Assembly: GCF_003545885.1 (NCBI RefSeq)
Contig: NZ_QHCT01000002.1
Coordinates: 310,001 to 374,000 of the forward strand
Source: Leptospira stimsonii
GTDB lineage: Bacteria; Spirochaetota; Leptospiria; Leptospirales; Leptospiraceae
Direction of reading: 5' to 3'
DNA length: 64,000 nucleotides
Position numbers and translations under genes: made by a program. Shown here in pieces: positions 1 to 9,665 of the stretch. Below the pieces are notes generated by a model. It was given only the letters and a program-made list of their open reading frames with translations, was not told the DNA's origin and ran no database searches. Every line of letters begins with the position of its first letter. Positions within the stretch are counted from its first letter, which is position 1.

Positions 1-34
1 GAAACCCAATTCATTTAGGAAACGGTGACTCGAT

Positions 35-301
35 ATGGATTCCGAACAAGAAACGCTCATCGATAGTCTGGAGCTTCAGCTGATCCAACTATACGATGAA
101 AAAACGATCTTAGATCAATATCTTGGGACTTCCGAACCGGAAAGGATCATAGAATTGGTTCAAAGCATGGAAGAACAACTGAAAGAACTCTATAACGAAA
201 AAGAGAACTCGATCGTCGTTCAAGGCAATCGTCTCCGTATCCACGGGCCGAAAAAAATCATTATCAAAAAAACAGGAGTAAATCGATTCAATGGGAACTG
301 A
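35..301 (+). CDS. Small coiled-coil protein upstream of PYP
   Basis: An 88-residue protein, mostly charged helix with a heptad-like pattern (LELQLIQLYDEKTIL, then SMEEQLKELYNEKENS), ending in a short beta-like basic tail (RLRIHGPKKIIIKK). I do not recognise a named family. Its whole length resembles the C-terminal ~75 residues of the 222-residue protein three genes downstream, so the two are paralogues or share a domain. A purine-rich AGGAAACGG lies upstream of the ATG. The gene overlaps the start of the PYP gene by 11 bp, so the two are probably translationally coupled. Because it brackets the photoreceptor genes with its paralogue, a role as a partner or output subunit of the PYP is a reasonable inference. 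The operon may begin before the window. Confidence 0.75.
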   Translation: MDSEQETLIDSLELQLIQLYDEKTILDQYLGTSEPERIIELVQSMEEQLKELYNEKENSIVVQGNRLRIHGPKKIIIKKTGVNRFNGN

Positions 302-722
302 AAGTATGATCCAACGCTTGCAAGAGCAGGCCGCATTCTGGGCAAAGTCCATGATCCGTTTTGTGGAGGATGAAACGGTTTCAAAAATCGACGGTTTGAG
401 TAGAGCGGAGATCGATTCGTTGCCTTACGGTGTGATCCAAGTAGACGATCAAGGAAAAATTCTGATCTTCAATCGATTCGAATCCGAAAAAGCGAACGTT
501 CCAGTAAAAGACGCGGAGGGAAAAACATTTTTTACTCAAGTCGCGCCTTGCACGAACAATGCGATTTTTTGGGGGAGTTTTGAAAAGGGCGTCAAACTAG
601 GGGAAATGGATTTGATCTTTCCTTATACCTTCACGTATAAGATGCGACCTACCCCGGTTGTCGTACATCTCTACAAAAGCAAAGCTTCGAAGAAGAATTG
701 GATCTTCGTAAAGTGGAAGTAA
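291..722 (+). CDS. pyp: Photoactive yellow protein (blue-light receptor)
   Basis: A 143-residue PAS-domain protein that aligns along its length with Halorhodospira PYP (125 residues) after an 18-residue N-terminal extension. The chromophore thiol is in VAPCT (Cys87, equivalent to Cys69). Also kept are Glu64 (=Glu46), Phe80 (=Phe62), Val84 (=Val66), Pro86, and the YTFTYKM strand (Tyr112, Phe114, Tyr116, Met118 = 94, 96, 98, 100). Differences in the pocket are Phe60 for Tyr42, Ala68 for Thr50 and Val70 for Arg52. In PYPs, p-coumarate bound as a thioester to this Cys isomerises on blue light. An AGGAG lies 12 bp before the ATG; Met6 is an alternative start. The downstream genes encode enzymes able to make and activate the chromophore, which supports a light-sensing holoprotein. 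No output domain is fused. Confidence 0.93.
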   Translation: MGTESMIQRLQEQAAFWAKSMIRFVEDETVSKIDGLSRAEIDSLPYGVIQVDDQGKILIFNRFESEKANVPVKDAEGKTFFTQVAPCTNNAIFWGSFEKGVKLGEMDLIFPYTFTYKMRPTPVVVHLYKSKASKKNWIFVKWK

Positions 723-739
723 GATAACGAATTCACACA

Positions 740-2212
740 ATGGATATCTTACATCACACAAAATCGAAAACGACAGAGGAGCTCCTCCAAAAAGAGAATT
801 GGAAAGAGATCCTCTATTCGATTCTTCCGGAAAGTGCGAATCCTCTTTTCGTTTTTCCGAATGAAATGATTCCCGGCGCTTCGATTTGGTCCTACCTGAA
901 ACTCTGGAAAGAATTCTATAGAGAACTGAATCTTTCTTCCGGAGAAGTGATAGGAATTCATCTTCCAACGGATTCTTCTTTTCTGGGTTCGTTTCTCGCG
1001 GGTCTCTGGGAGGATCTTTCTGTGGCGTGTATTCCCTTTGGGAAAGGATCACTCGATTCTTCGATCGTTTCGTTGCGTCCAAAATGGATCGTCACCTTGG
1101 ACGAGGATTCGAATGAAAGTTTGAAACAGATCGGATACGAAAGAGTTCTAAATTCTTCCGTACCCGATTCAAGAGCTCATCTTTTTAGAAGGATTGCATT
1201 CTCAAGAGAGATTTCGGATAACGTGCGTCTCTTTCTCAAAAGCTCGGGCACAAGCGGTGCGCAGAAGTGGGTGGGTCTTTCCGATTCTTCCATTTTTCAC
1301 AATTTAAGAACGCATCTCGAAGCCTTTCCAAAAAAAGGATCCACGGTTGGTTCCGTTTTGCCTTGGACTCATTCGTTCGGGCTGGTTCTTGATTTTTTTC
1401 CCTCTCTTCTCCGTTCCTCGACGGTGATCAAGTATGTATCCTCTTCCTTCGATTTGGAAGAATGTTTCGAATTTTTGAATTCCTTTCCGATTCGGCACCT
1501 TTCCGGAGTTCCTTCTTTTTTTTCAAGAATCCGGAATTTACCAGGTGGTTCCGAATTCTTAGAAAGTTTAGAATCCGGTATCGTCGGCGGAGCTCCAATT
1601 TCTTCCTCACTCGCAAAGCATCTTCGAAACACAAAACTCAGAGTCGGATATGGACAAACGGAAGCCGGTCCCGGAATCACGTTAGGAGAACCGGGGGATT
1701 TCGATTTCGGATATTTGGGTAAGCCAGTCAGATGCGAGGTGAAAATCGATTCGGAATCGGGCTCGCTTCTTTTTCGGGGAAAGAACGCTTCTTCGTTGGA
1801 GATCGACTCTTCCGGGTGTGTAAATTATTTTTTTCCGGAAGAATGGAGAGCTACGGGGGATATCGTTCGTAAGGAATCGGACGGTTATTTTTTTATCGGG
1901 CGAACAACGGATCATTTCAAATTACAGAACGGTACATTTCTTTCCCCCTTTCCGATCGAATCTTCGATTACCGAACTCTTGGATCTTCCCTGGGCTTTTG
2001 TCTTTCAGTCGCAGGACCTAAAGACGATCTGCATTCTTCCGGACGATACATCGCCCGAAAGGAAGGATCGAATTCTTTCCGGATGGAAAGAAACATTTCC
2101 CTGGATCGAGGAACTTTTCTTTGCACCGCAGGACATCGTTTCGTTTTCGGCTAAGGGTGAAATTCTTAGATCCATTTCAAAATCAAACGTAGAAAGGTGG
2201 CTTCATTCATGA
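740..2212 (+). CDS. pcl: p-Coumarate:CoA-ligase-like adenylate-forming enzyme
   Basis: A 490-residue member of the ANL (acyl-CoA synthetase) superfamily. The P-loop is SSGTSGAQK (residues 168-176), the A5 motif YGQTEAG (304-310), the A7 motif ATGD (371-374) and the hinge region GRTTDHFK (387-394). In the A10 loop the usual adenylation lysine of the GK-ILR motif is glutamate (KGEILR, Glu474), with a lysine two residues earlier. Placed between a PYP gene and a tyrosine-ammonia-lyase-like gene, it is best read as the enzyme that activates p-coumarate as its CoA thioester for attachment to PYP Cys87. The family assignment is firm; the substrate is inferred from context. It begins 18 bp after pyp and its TGA overlaps the next ATG (ATGA). 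Confidence 0.85.
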   Translation: MDILHHTKSKTTEELLQKENWKEILYSILPESANPLFVFPNEMIPGASIWSYLKLWKEFYRELNLSSGEVIGIHLPTDSSFLGSFLAGLWEDLSVACIPFGKGSLDSSIVSLRPKWIVTLDEDSNESLKQIGYERVLNSSVPDSRAHLFRRIAFSREISDNVRLFLKSSGTSGAQKWVGLSDSSIFHNLRTHLEAFPKKGSTVGSVLPWTHSFGLVLDFFPSLLRSSTVIKYVSSSFDLEECFEFLNSFPIRHLSGVPSFFSRIRNLPGGSEFLESLESGIVGGAPISSSLAKHLRNTKLRVGYGQTEAGPGITLGEPGDFDFGYLGKPVRCEVKIDSESGSLLFRGKNASSLEIDSSGCVNYFFPEEWRATGDIVRKESDGYFFIGRTTDHFKLQNGTFLSPFPIESSITELLDLPWAFVFQSQDLKTICILPDDTSPERKDRILSGWKETFPWIEELFFAPQDIVSFSAKGEILRSISKSNVERWLHS

Positions 2213-2877
2213 ACTATCAAACCCTTTTGGAATCGATCCAAAATCCTAAATTAGAACAAACCTGGAAGGAAACCCTAACCTATTGGGATGATTCCGAAAT
2301 CAACGATCGAGAAGATCTCTTGGACTTCATCAAAAACAAACGAAACCAATTTTTGGAAATGTTAAACGAAGTCGGAGAGGACGGAGACTGGGAATCTTTG
2401 ATCGCCGTGGAATACATCGAACTCAAAAGTCTTTGGATCAACCTCAATACGCAGATTCAATATCAGTATTTCACAAAGGGAAAACAGATCGGCGCAACCG
2501 CTTACAAAGCCTCGGTTACGAGTATGTTTTTAGAAGGCATCGAACAATTTATTCCGAACGCGACCCGGGATAAGATCAACGTCTTCTTGGGAGAAACTGC
2601 AAAACTTTCCGAAGAAAGGGAACGATCGGAAAGTTCCCCCGTCGCCATTGTAGAAGGTTTGGATCTACAGCTAAACGATCTCTATGGAGAAAAGGAAAGT
2701 TTACTCACGAAACTCGGAGTCGGACAACTTTCCGAAATACCCGATCTCGTGGAAAGTATGGACTTGCAACTTCGTGAATATTATGATTTAATGAAAGACT
2801 CGATCCTGATCGAAAACGGGAAAATCGAAATCAGAAGCGAGGAACCTTTTCAGATTCTTTATAAAAAAGGGAATTGA
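2209..2877 (+). CDS. Coiled-coil protein of the PYP operon
   Basis: A 222-residue, acidic, all-helical-looking cytoplasmic protein with no signal peptide. I chose the ATG at 2209, which overlaps the stop of the ligase gene as ATGA with a GAAAGGTGG site upstream, rather than the in-frame GTG at 2197. Residues about 150-222 (LDLQLNDLYGEKESLL, MDLQLREYYDLMKDS, then a short strand-rich tail) resemble the entire 88-residue protein at the start of the operon. The N-terminal ~140 residues are unlike anything I recognise. The ammonia-lyase gene follows within 7 bp. Function unknown; its fixed place among chromophore genes makes it a candidate PYP partner or chaperone. Confidence 0.85.
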   Translation: MNYQTLLESIQNPKLEQTWKETLTYWDDSEINDREDLLDFIKNKRNQFLEMLNEVGEDGDWESLIAVEYIELKSLWINLNTQIQYQYFTKGKQIGATAYKASVTSMFLEGIEQFIPNATRDKINVFLGETAKLSEERERSESSPVAIVEGLDLQLNDLYGEKESLLTKLGVGQLSEIPDLVESMDLQLREYYDLMKDSILIENGKIEIRSEEPFQILYKKGN

Positions 2878-2884
2878 TCCTTCA

Positions 2885-4417
2885 TTGAAAACTGTTTCAT
2901 TCGGACCGGACCAACCTCTTCTACCGGAAGATATCGAATCTTTCTATAAGTCCTTTGAAAAGGACGGAGGGATTCGAGTCATTCTTTCCGAGAAGGGAAA
3001 AACCGTCGTCGAAGAATCGAGACTTCGTTTCGAAGAATTGGTTTCGAACGGAGAACCGGTTTACGGAACTACAACCGGGTTCGGTCCTTTCGTCCGTTTT
3101 GAATCCAACTCCGATACGACAAAACAGGCGGAAAGTCTTCTCAATCATTTAGGCGTCGGCTTTGGGAAATTCGCACCGGAAAAGATCGTATTTTCAACGG
3201 CCTTACTTCGTTTATCGACTCTGGCCCAGGGATTTTCCGGAATTCGTCCGGAGACTTGGTTTGCATATTCTAATATTCTAATGCAGAGAGATCTTCCTTC
3301 TATTCCCGAGATCGGGTCCTTGGGCGCCTCGGGGGATCTGATTCCTCTTTCCTTTCTCGGAAGAATTTTTCTAAACAATGCTTCGATCCGAACGGACACG
3401 GGAACAGTTTCCTCGGAGGAATACAGAAAAAGAAATAAAATTCCGGATCGTATCTTAGAATCCAGGGAAGCTCTGGCGTTTACTAACGGACTTTCCTTTT
3501 CCCAATCCTACGCCATTTTCGCGCTCGTAAACGCGGAAAGAGTTCTTTCCAACTTGGAAACTTTGGTCGGAATCGTCTATGCACTCTTAGGTGCAAATAA
3601 AAGCCACTTACGATCGGAATTGCACGAAGCACGTCTTCATCCCGGACAAATTGTAAGCGCAAAAAATATTCTTACCGTTGCGCTCTGTTTTTCGGATTCT
3701 CGCTCTTCTAAAAATCTTCAGGAAGTCTACTCGCTCAGAACGGCGCCGCAAGTGATCGGAGCGGTTCGGGATCAACTGAAAGAATCTCGAAACATGCTTC
3801 AACTCGAGATCCAAGGTGTGGACGATAACCCTTTGTTTTTTAGAGAAAAGGACGGCGCTTCGTTCGCGGTTCACGGAGGAAATTTTCAGGGACAACATCT
3901 CTCCTTTCTTTCGGATAGAATCAATACGAGCGTGGTTCAATGCGCGATCTTGGCGGAACGAATTTTGGATCTTCTCATCGACCCGAACCGGAACGGAGGT
4001 CTTCCTCTCTTATTGTCTCCTCAACCGGGTGCCGAAAGCGGCGTTGCTGGAGTTCAACTCACGGCTACGGCGCTCCTCGCCGAGTTACGTTCGAATTCGG
4101 GAAACTTTGCGAATTATTCGATTCCTACAAACGGAGGAAATCAGGATATCGTTTCGATGGCGGGACTTGCAAGTCGGAAAGCCTATGAACAAACTCTTCT
4201 CGCGAGCGGTTGTTTGGCTTCACTTTGGATCGCATTAGGACAATATGATTTTCTTTTTTCAAATTCTTCGTCTTTGAATCGAAATCTAAAACCGGAAATG
4301 AAATCCAAATTCTTCCTTCCCGATTTTGAACCGATCCGAAGAGACAGACCCTTATGGGAAGAGATACGATCACTTTCCGATTTCTTTTTAGAAAGAGAAA
4401 TTTTTCCGAATTCTTAG
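2885..4417 (+). CDS. tal: Tyrosine ammonia-lyase (MIO enzyme)
   Basis: A 510-residue aromatic amino acid ammonia-lyase. The self-forming MIO cofactor triad is Ala148-Ser149-Gly150 in GSLGASGDLIPLS; the catalytic tyrosine is Tyr60 in YGTTTGFGP. The substrate-selectivity pair is His88-Leu89 (LLNHLGVG), the tyrosine-lyase signature, whereas histidine lyases have Ser-His and phenylalanine lyases Phe-Leu. It should therefore deaminate L-tyrosine to p-coumarate, the PYP chromophore precursor. The start is TTG at 2885 with AAAGGGA 10-16 bp upstream. No hut genes lie nearby, which argues against histidine degradation. Last gene of the operon; pdhA follows after 82 bp. Confidence 0.9.
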   Translation: MKTVSFGPDQPLLPEDIESFYKSFEKDGGIRVILSEKGKTVVEESRLRFEELVSNGEPVYGTTTGFGPFVRFESNSDTTKQAESLLNHLGVGFGKFAPEKIVFSTALLRLSTLAQGFSGIRPETWFAYSNILMQRDLPSIPEIGSLGASGDLIPLSFLGRIFLNNASIRTDTGTVSSEEYRKRNKIPDRILESREALAFTNGLSFSQSYAIFALVNAERVLSNLETLVGIVYALLGANKSHLRSELHEARLHPGQIVSAKNILTVALCFSDSRSSKNLQEVYSLRTAPQVIGAVRDQLKESRNMLQLEIQGVDDNPLFFREKDGASFAVHGGNFQGQHLSFLSDRINTSVVQCAILAERILDLLIDPNRNGGLPLLLSPQPGAESGVAGVQLTATALLAELRSNSGNFANYSIPTNGGNQDIVSMAGLASRKAYEQTLLASGCLASLWIALGQYDFLFSNSSSLNRNLKPEMKSKFFLPDFEPIRRDRPLWEEIRSLSDFFLEREIFPNS

Positions 4418-4499
4418 GAATTCCGTTTGCTCTTCTAAAATCCATTCTTATACTTTGCGCTGAAATTGGATCAATCTTCTTTTCAGAAATCGGGTATCA

Positions 4500-5479
<980 letters not shown>

Positions 5480-5480
<1 letters not shown>

Positions 5481-6454
5481 TGGGGATCCTCACTTACAGA
5501 GAAGCGCTCAACCGTGCGATGTGCGAAGAAATGGATAAGGATCCGAATATCTTTCTTATGGGAGAAGAAGTCGGACACTACGACGGAGCCTATAAGGTTT
5601 CGCAGGGAATGCTCGCGAAATACGGAGAAAGAAGAGTGATCGATACACCGATTTCCGAAAACGGCTTCGCGGGAGTCGGAATCGGAGCGGCGATGGTGGG
5701 CTTACGTCCGATCATCGAATTTATGACCTGGAACTTTTCCCTCGTCGCGATCGATCAGATCATCAACTCGGCCGCGAAGATGAATTATATGAGTGCGGGA
5801 CAATTTCCGATTCCGATCGTATTTCGAGGAGCGGGTGGAGCGGGTGGAAGACTCGCCGCTCAACATTCCCAGTCCTTCGAAAGTTGGTACGCACATATCC
5901 CCGGTCTCAAGGTCATCGCACCCTATTCTCCCGCTGATGCTTATGGACTTTTAAAAACTTCGATTCGGGATAACAATCCTACGATCTTTATCGAGAGCGA
6001 AGTTTTGTACGGAAGTCGCGGAGAAGTGCCGGAGCAGGAATATTCGATACCTTTCGGAAAAGCGGATCTCAAACGAGAAGGTTCTCATATAACAATTGTT
6101 AGTTGGTCTCGCGCTCTGATGTATGTTCTTCCCGCCGCGGAAAGACTGGCCAAGGAAGGAATTTCCGTGGAAGTTCTGGACATCCGCTCCATTCGTCCTT
6201 TGGACGAAGAAGCCATCTACGCTTCCGTTGCGAAAACGAACCGAGCCTTAATCGTGGAAGAAGGCTGGGAAGTCGCGGGATTCGGTTCGCAAATCGCATA
6301 TTTGATTCAGAAGAATGCGTTCGATCACCTGGACGCTCCTGTCGAAAGAATCACACAAGAAGACGTTCCCATGCCCTACGCCGCCAACTTGGAAAAGGCT
6401 TCTCTTCCGAGCGAGGAAAAGATCATCGCCAAAGTTCGAGAAATGCTCGAATAA
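5480..6454 (+). CDS. pdhB: Pyruvate dehydrogenase E1 beta subunit
   Basis: A 324-residue transketolase-like E1 beta subunit. It begins with the family-typical TYREALNRAMCEEM and has MGEEVGHYDGAYKVSQG and DTPISENGFAGVGIGAAM, followed by the C-terminal transketolase domain (VEVLDIRSIRPLD). It completes the thiamine-diphosphate active site with PdhA. The ATG overlaps the pdhA stop by one base; pdhC follows after 22 bp. The lipoamide dehydrogenase (E3) gene is not in the window. Confidence 0.93.
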
Positions 6455-6476
6455 ACGAGCGCAAGGAATATTCAAA

Positions 6477-7838
6477 ATGGCTAAAATTGCTGAAATGACT
6501 CAACTCAGTCCGACGATGACCGAAGGAAAGATCGTCCGTTGGCTCAAAAAAAACGGAGATTCCGTTTCTCCTGGTGAAATTATGGCGGAGGTGGAAACCG
6601 ATAAGGCGGTCATGGAGATGGAAGCCTTTGAAAGCGGAGTTCTTCTTGAAATTCTCGCTCCCGAAGGATCTCTTCTTCCGGTTGGATCCCCGGTAGCGAT
6701 CATCGGGAAACAAGGAGAGGACATTTCCGCGTTAGTCGAAACCGCAAAGAAAGCGATTCCTACAAAAAAAGAACCTGCATCGACTTCAAACCCTCCGCCG
6801 ACTTCAACTTCGAACGCGTCCTCCGATATTTCCCAATCCGTAACGTTGCCGGTAAAGTCACAGGTCTCCGCTTCCACTCCTTCTTCCGGTAAAGAATCGA
6901 TTGATACCGGTTTACAAAATTCTCCAGGACACAAAAACGTATCCCGAGAAAAAAAAGAATTTTTGGAACGTACAAACGCGGGCGCTCCGATCAAGGCGTC
7001 TCCACTTGCAAAAACTCTCGCACTTCAAAACGGAGTCAATCTAGACGAAGTGATCGGCTCCGGTCCCGGGGGAAGAATCATCAAACGAGACATTCTTTCC
7101 TTTCAAGAATCAGGAGGAAAAAAAGGGATCGGTTTTGTAAAACGCCAAGATCGGAAATTAGAACTCACCGGAATGAGAAAGACCATAGCGACAAGACTCG
7201 CGCATTCCACTTCCACAATTCCTCATTTTTATCTTACGATGGAAGTCGACGCGGATCCGATCGACAAGCTCAGAAATTCGATCAACAAGGATCTAAAACT
7301 CGAAGGTCACGAGAGGATCAGCGTCAACGATCTCATTCTCAAGGCTTGTTCTTTGTGTTTGAAGGAAGTTCCCGAGGTCAATTCTTCTTGGAGAGAAGAT
7401 CATATTCTCGAACACGGAAGAATCGATATCGGTGTCGCGGTTTCGATCGACGGCGGCCTCATCACTCCTTATGTTCGAAACGCGGATCAGAAAACGATAA
7501 CAGAGATCAGTCACGAGATAAAAGAACTTGCTTCCCGAGCAAGAGAAAGAAAACTCAAACAGGGGGAATACACGGACGGAACCTTTACCGTCTCCAACCT
7601 CGGAATGTTCGGAATTTCTTCCTTCACTGCGGTCATCAACGAACCGGAAGCGGCTATCCTTGCGGTAGGCGCTCTTGTGGAAAAAGCGGTGATTCGGGAC
7701 GGGAATCTCATCGCCGGAAAGACCTTGACGGTCACTCTTTCCTGCGATCACAGAGTTGTCGACGGCGCCACCGGAGCTAGATTTCTTTCTTCATTTCGAG
7801 AATTTACGGAACATCCCCTTCGCCTACTAACAGGTTAA
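6477..7838 (+). CDS. pdhC: Dihydrolipoamide acetyltransferase E2 of pyruvate dehydrogenase
   Basis: A 453-residue E2. The start is set at the ATG at 6477, which opens directly with the lipoyl domain; the longer open frame upstream lies inside pdhB. The lipoyl domain carries the modified Lys43 in ETDKAVMEM. A Ser/Thr/Pro-rich linker follows (about 95-165), then a peripheral-subunit-binding domain (about 172-206, ASPLAKTLA...GSGPGGRIIKRDIL) and the catalytic domain with DHRVVDG (His425, Asp429). It transfers acetyl groups to CoA and forms the complex core. Only one lipoyl domain is present. Confidence 0.93.
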   Translation: MAKIAEMTQLSPTMTEGKIVRWLKKNGDSVSPGEIMAEVETDKAVMEMEAFESGVLLEILAPEGSLLPVGSPVAIIGKQGEDISALVETAKKAIPTKKEPASTSNPPPTSTSNASSDISQSVTLPVKSQVSASTPSSGKESIDTGLQNSPGHKNVSREKKEFLERTNAGAPIKASPLAKTLALQNGVNLDEVIGSGPGGRIIKRDILSFQESGGKKGIGFVKRQDRKLELTGMRKTIATRLAHSTSTIPHFYLTMEVDADPIDKLRNSINKDLKLEGHERISVNDLILKACSLCLKEVPEVNSSWREDHILEHGRIDIGVAVSIDGGLITPYVRNADQKTITEISHEIKELASRARERKLKQGEYTDGTFTVSNLGMFGISSFTAVINEPEAAILAVGALVEKAVIRDGNLIAGKTLTVTLSCDHRVVDGATGARFLSSFREFTEHPLRLLTG

Positions 7839-7850
7839 GGATTTTATTTT

Positions 7851-8870
7851 GTGGATAAAGAATCAGCTTCCGGTGCAAGAAAAGAAAAAATCAGAAAATC
7901 AGCGCTTCTCCTCTTGTCGCTGAACAAAGAAGACGCCGCCAAGGTTCTTTCCAAATTAGACGACTCGATGATCGAAGAGATCATCCTCGAGATGGCGCAG
8001 ATCAAGACCATCTCCAAAAAAGAAAAAGAAGACGTTCTATTAGAATTTAAGAATTCGGTTCTGCCCGGTGAAGGGGAAATCAAAGGTGGAATGGACGCCG
8101 CGAGAGAAATTCTCCAGCACTCCATGGGAAAGGAAAAAGCGGAGAATATTTTGGGAAAACTTTCCCGAAAAGATATCGAAGACGATTTTTCCTTTTTAAG
8201 CGAAGCGGAACCGGGAGTTCTCGCGGGTCTTCTCCAACACGAATCTCCTCAGACGATCGCAGTCACTCTCGCCTTTATGACTCCAAAAAAAGCCGCCGAT
8301 ATTTTAAAATTCTTTCCGGGGGAATTGCAGGCCAGTGTCGCCTATCGTTTGGCGAACACGACAAAGACCCATCCCGATGCGATCAAAGAAATCGCCAGGG
8401 TCCTAAAGAAAAAATACGAGCAGAGAGATCGTTCCGAATACAGCGAAGCGGGCGGAGCGGAAGCCTTGGCGAACATTCTCAATCACATGGACAAATCCCA
8501 AGAGGAAAACATCCTCAAAGAACTCGAAGCAAATTCTCCGGAACTCGCAAAACAAGTCAAAGAGAAGTTATACACCTTCGAAGACGTTCTTGGTCTGGAT
8601 CAGAAAGAAATGCGGATTCTTATCAACCGACTAAGCGACGACGAAACCCTGAGTATGGCACTTCGAGGCTCCGGAGACGAACTCAGAAATCACTTCCTAA
8701 ACGCTATGTCCAGAAATCGCGCTGCCGAAATCATGGATATGATGGACATCCGGGGAAAACTCACCTTACGCGAAATCAACGACGCAAGAAATATCGTTCT
8801 CAACCTGGTCCGAGAATTGGAAGAAGAAGGAACGATCTTTGTGAAAAAAGACGGGGAAGAATATATCTAA
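7851..8870 (+). CDS. fliG: Flagellar motor switch protein FliG
   Basis: A 339-residue protein matching FliG in length and architecture: an N-terminal domain (RKSALLLLSLNKEDAAKVLSKL), a middle domain with HESPQTIAVTLAFM (the EHPQT motif is HESPQT here) and a C-terminal torque domain with charged helices ending LRGSGDELRNHFLNAMSRNRA. It builds the cytoplasmic switch ring that rotates the periplasmic flagella. The start is GTG at 7851 with AAGGA 10 bp upstream; only 12 bp separate it from pdhC, although the functions are unrelated. Leptospires often carry more than one FliG, so this may be one paralogue. Repeat sequence begins right after the stop. Confidence 0.92.
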   Translation: MDKESASGARKEKIRKSALLLLSLNKEDAAKVLSKLDDSMIEEIILEMAQIKTISKKEKEDVLLEFKNSVLPGEGEIKGGMDAAREILQHSMGKEKAENILGKLSRKDIEDDFSFLSEAEPGVLAGLLQHESPQTIAVTLAFMTPKKAADILKFFPGELQASVAYRLANTTKTHPDAIKEIARVLKKKYEQRDRSEYSEAGGAEALANILNHMDKSQEENILKELEANSPELAKQVKEKLYTFEDVLGLDQKEMRILINRLSDDETLSMALRGSGDELRNHFLNAMSRNRAAEIMDMMDIRGKLTLREINDARNIVLNLVRELEEEGTIFVKKDGEEYI

Positions 8871-9012
8871 AAACTCTCGCTCGAAAGCTTCGAGTGATTA
8901 TTCTATAGGAATGAAGGAGAATTATAGAAGGGATGAATCTTGGAGCTTGATACTTGAGCAGATCGTTCCTGAAGAGTTGCCTTGCATAGGATTCACCTAT
9001 TAGAACTCAGCA

Positions 9013-9036
9013 GATTTCTCTCTACGGATCGCAATC
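9013..9036. repeat. Constant-loop hairpin, copy 1 near tRNA-Asp
   Basis: Stem GATTTC/GCAATC (one mismatch), loop TCTCTACGGATC, preceded by AGAACTCAGC. Confidence 0.7.
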
Positions 9037-9108
9037 GATGCAATTCCGCTTCGTGCGAAATTAATCTCCACGGCGTCTTCCTCGCGTGCTCATCCATCAA
9101 CTCAGCAA

Positions 9109-9130
9109 GTTTCTCCCTATGGGTCGAAAC
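9109..9130. repeat. Constant-loop hairpin, copy 2 near tRNA-Asp
   Basis: Stem GTTTC/GAAAC (perfect), loop TCCCTATGGGTC, preceded by CAACTCAGC. Confidence 0.75.
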
Positions 9131-9247
9131 CTATCATGGATTCGCATCGCGTTTTGCGCTTTTTACGAAAGCGAAAAACGCTCTCGCTCGAAAGCCTCGA
9201 GTCCAAGTTTATATTCGTTGAAAATTGAGTTTGGAAAATGGAAGAAT

Positions 9248-9266
9248 CCGGAGCTGACGGGACTCG
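9248..9266 (-). pseudogene. Fragment of tRNA-Asp 3' end
   Basis: The bases GGAGCTGACGGGACTCG on the + strand duplicate the acceptor and T-stem end of the intact tRNA-Asp 198 bp away. Identity continues through the 3' flank but stops abruptly in the T-loop, after which the repeat element reads GCCGTTACGC. It cannot fold as a tRNA. Confidence 0.8.
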
Positions 9267-9375
9267 CCGTTACGCAGTTTTGCTTCCTGCAAAACTAAGC
9301 TCCACGGCGTCTTCCTCGCGTGCTCATCCATCCATGGATTCGCATCGCGTTTTGCGCTTTTTACGAAAGCGAAAA

Positions 9376-9408
<33 letters not shown>

Positions 9409-9446
9409 ATATTCGTTGAAAATTGAGTTTGGAAAATGGAAGAATC

Positions 9447-9521
<75 letters not shown>

Positions 9522-9665
9522 TGTTCCTTTGATACTTTTTCAAACGAAGGTGTACGGTCAACCGATTTCAAACAAATAAGTCCGAAAAATTCTGGTCCGG
9601 AATTCTAATCTTTCATTTACTGGAATACAAAATTCTTCTGATAAAAATATTGGAACGAAACAAGA

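Noticed and set aside
1..18. Possible end of an upstream gene (ETQFI, stop at 16-18)
   Set aside because: Only five codons are visible; too little to call.
2197..2208. GTG start for the second coiled-coil gene
   Set aside because: The ATG at 2209 overlaps the ligase stop as ATGA and has a better-spaced ribosome site.
2885..4417. Histidine ammonia-lyase (hutH)
   Set aside because: The selectivity pair is His-Leu rather than Ser-His, the neighbours are PYP and an acyl-CoA-ligase-like gene, and no other hut gene is present.
6315..6476. Longer N-terminus for the E2 gene
   Set aside because: It lies within pdhB; the lipoyl domain starts right after the ATG at 6477.
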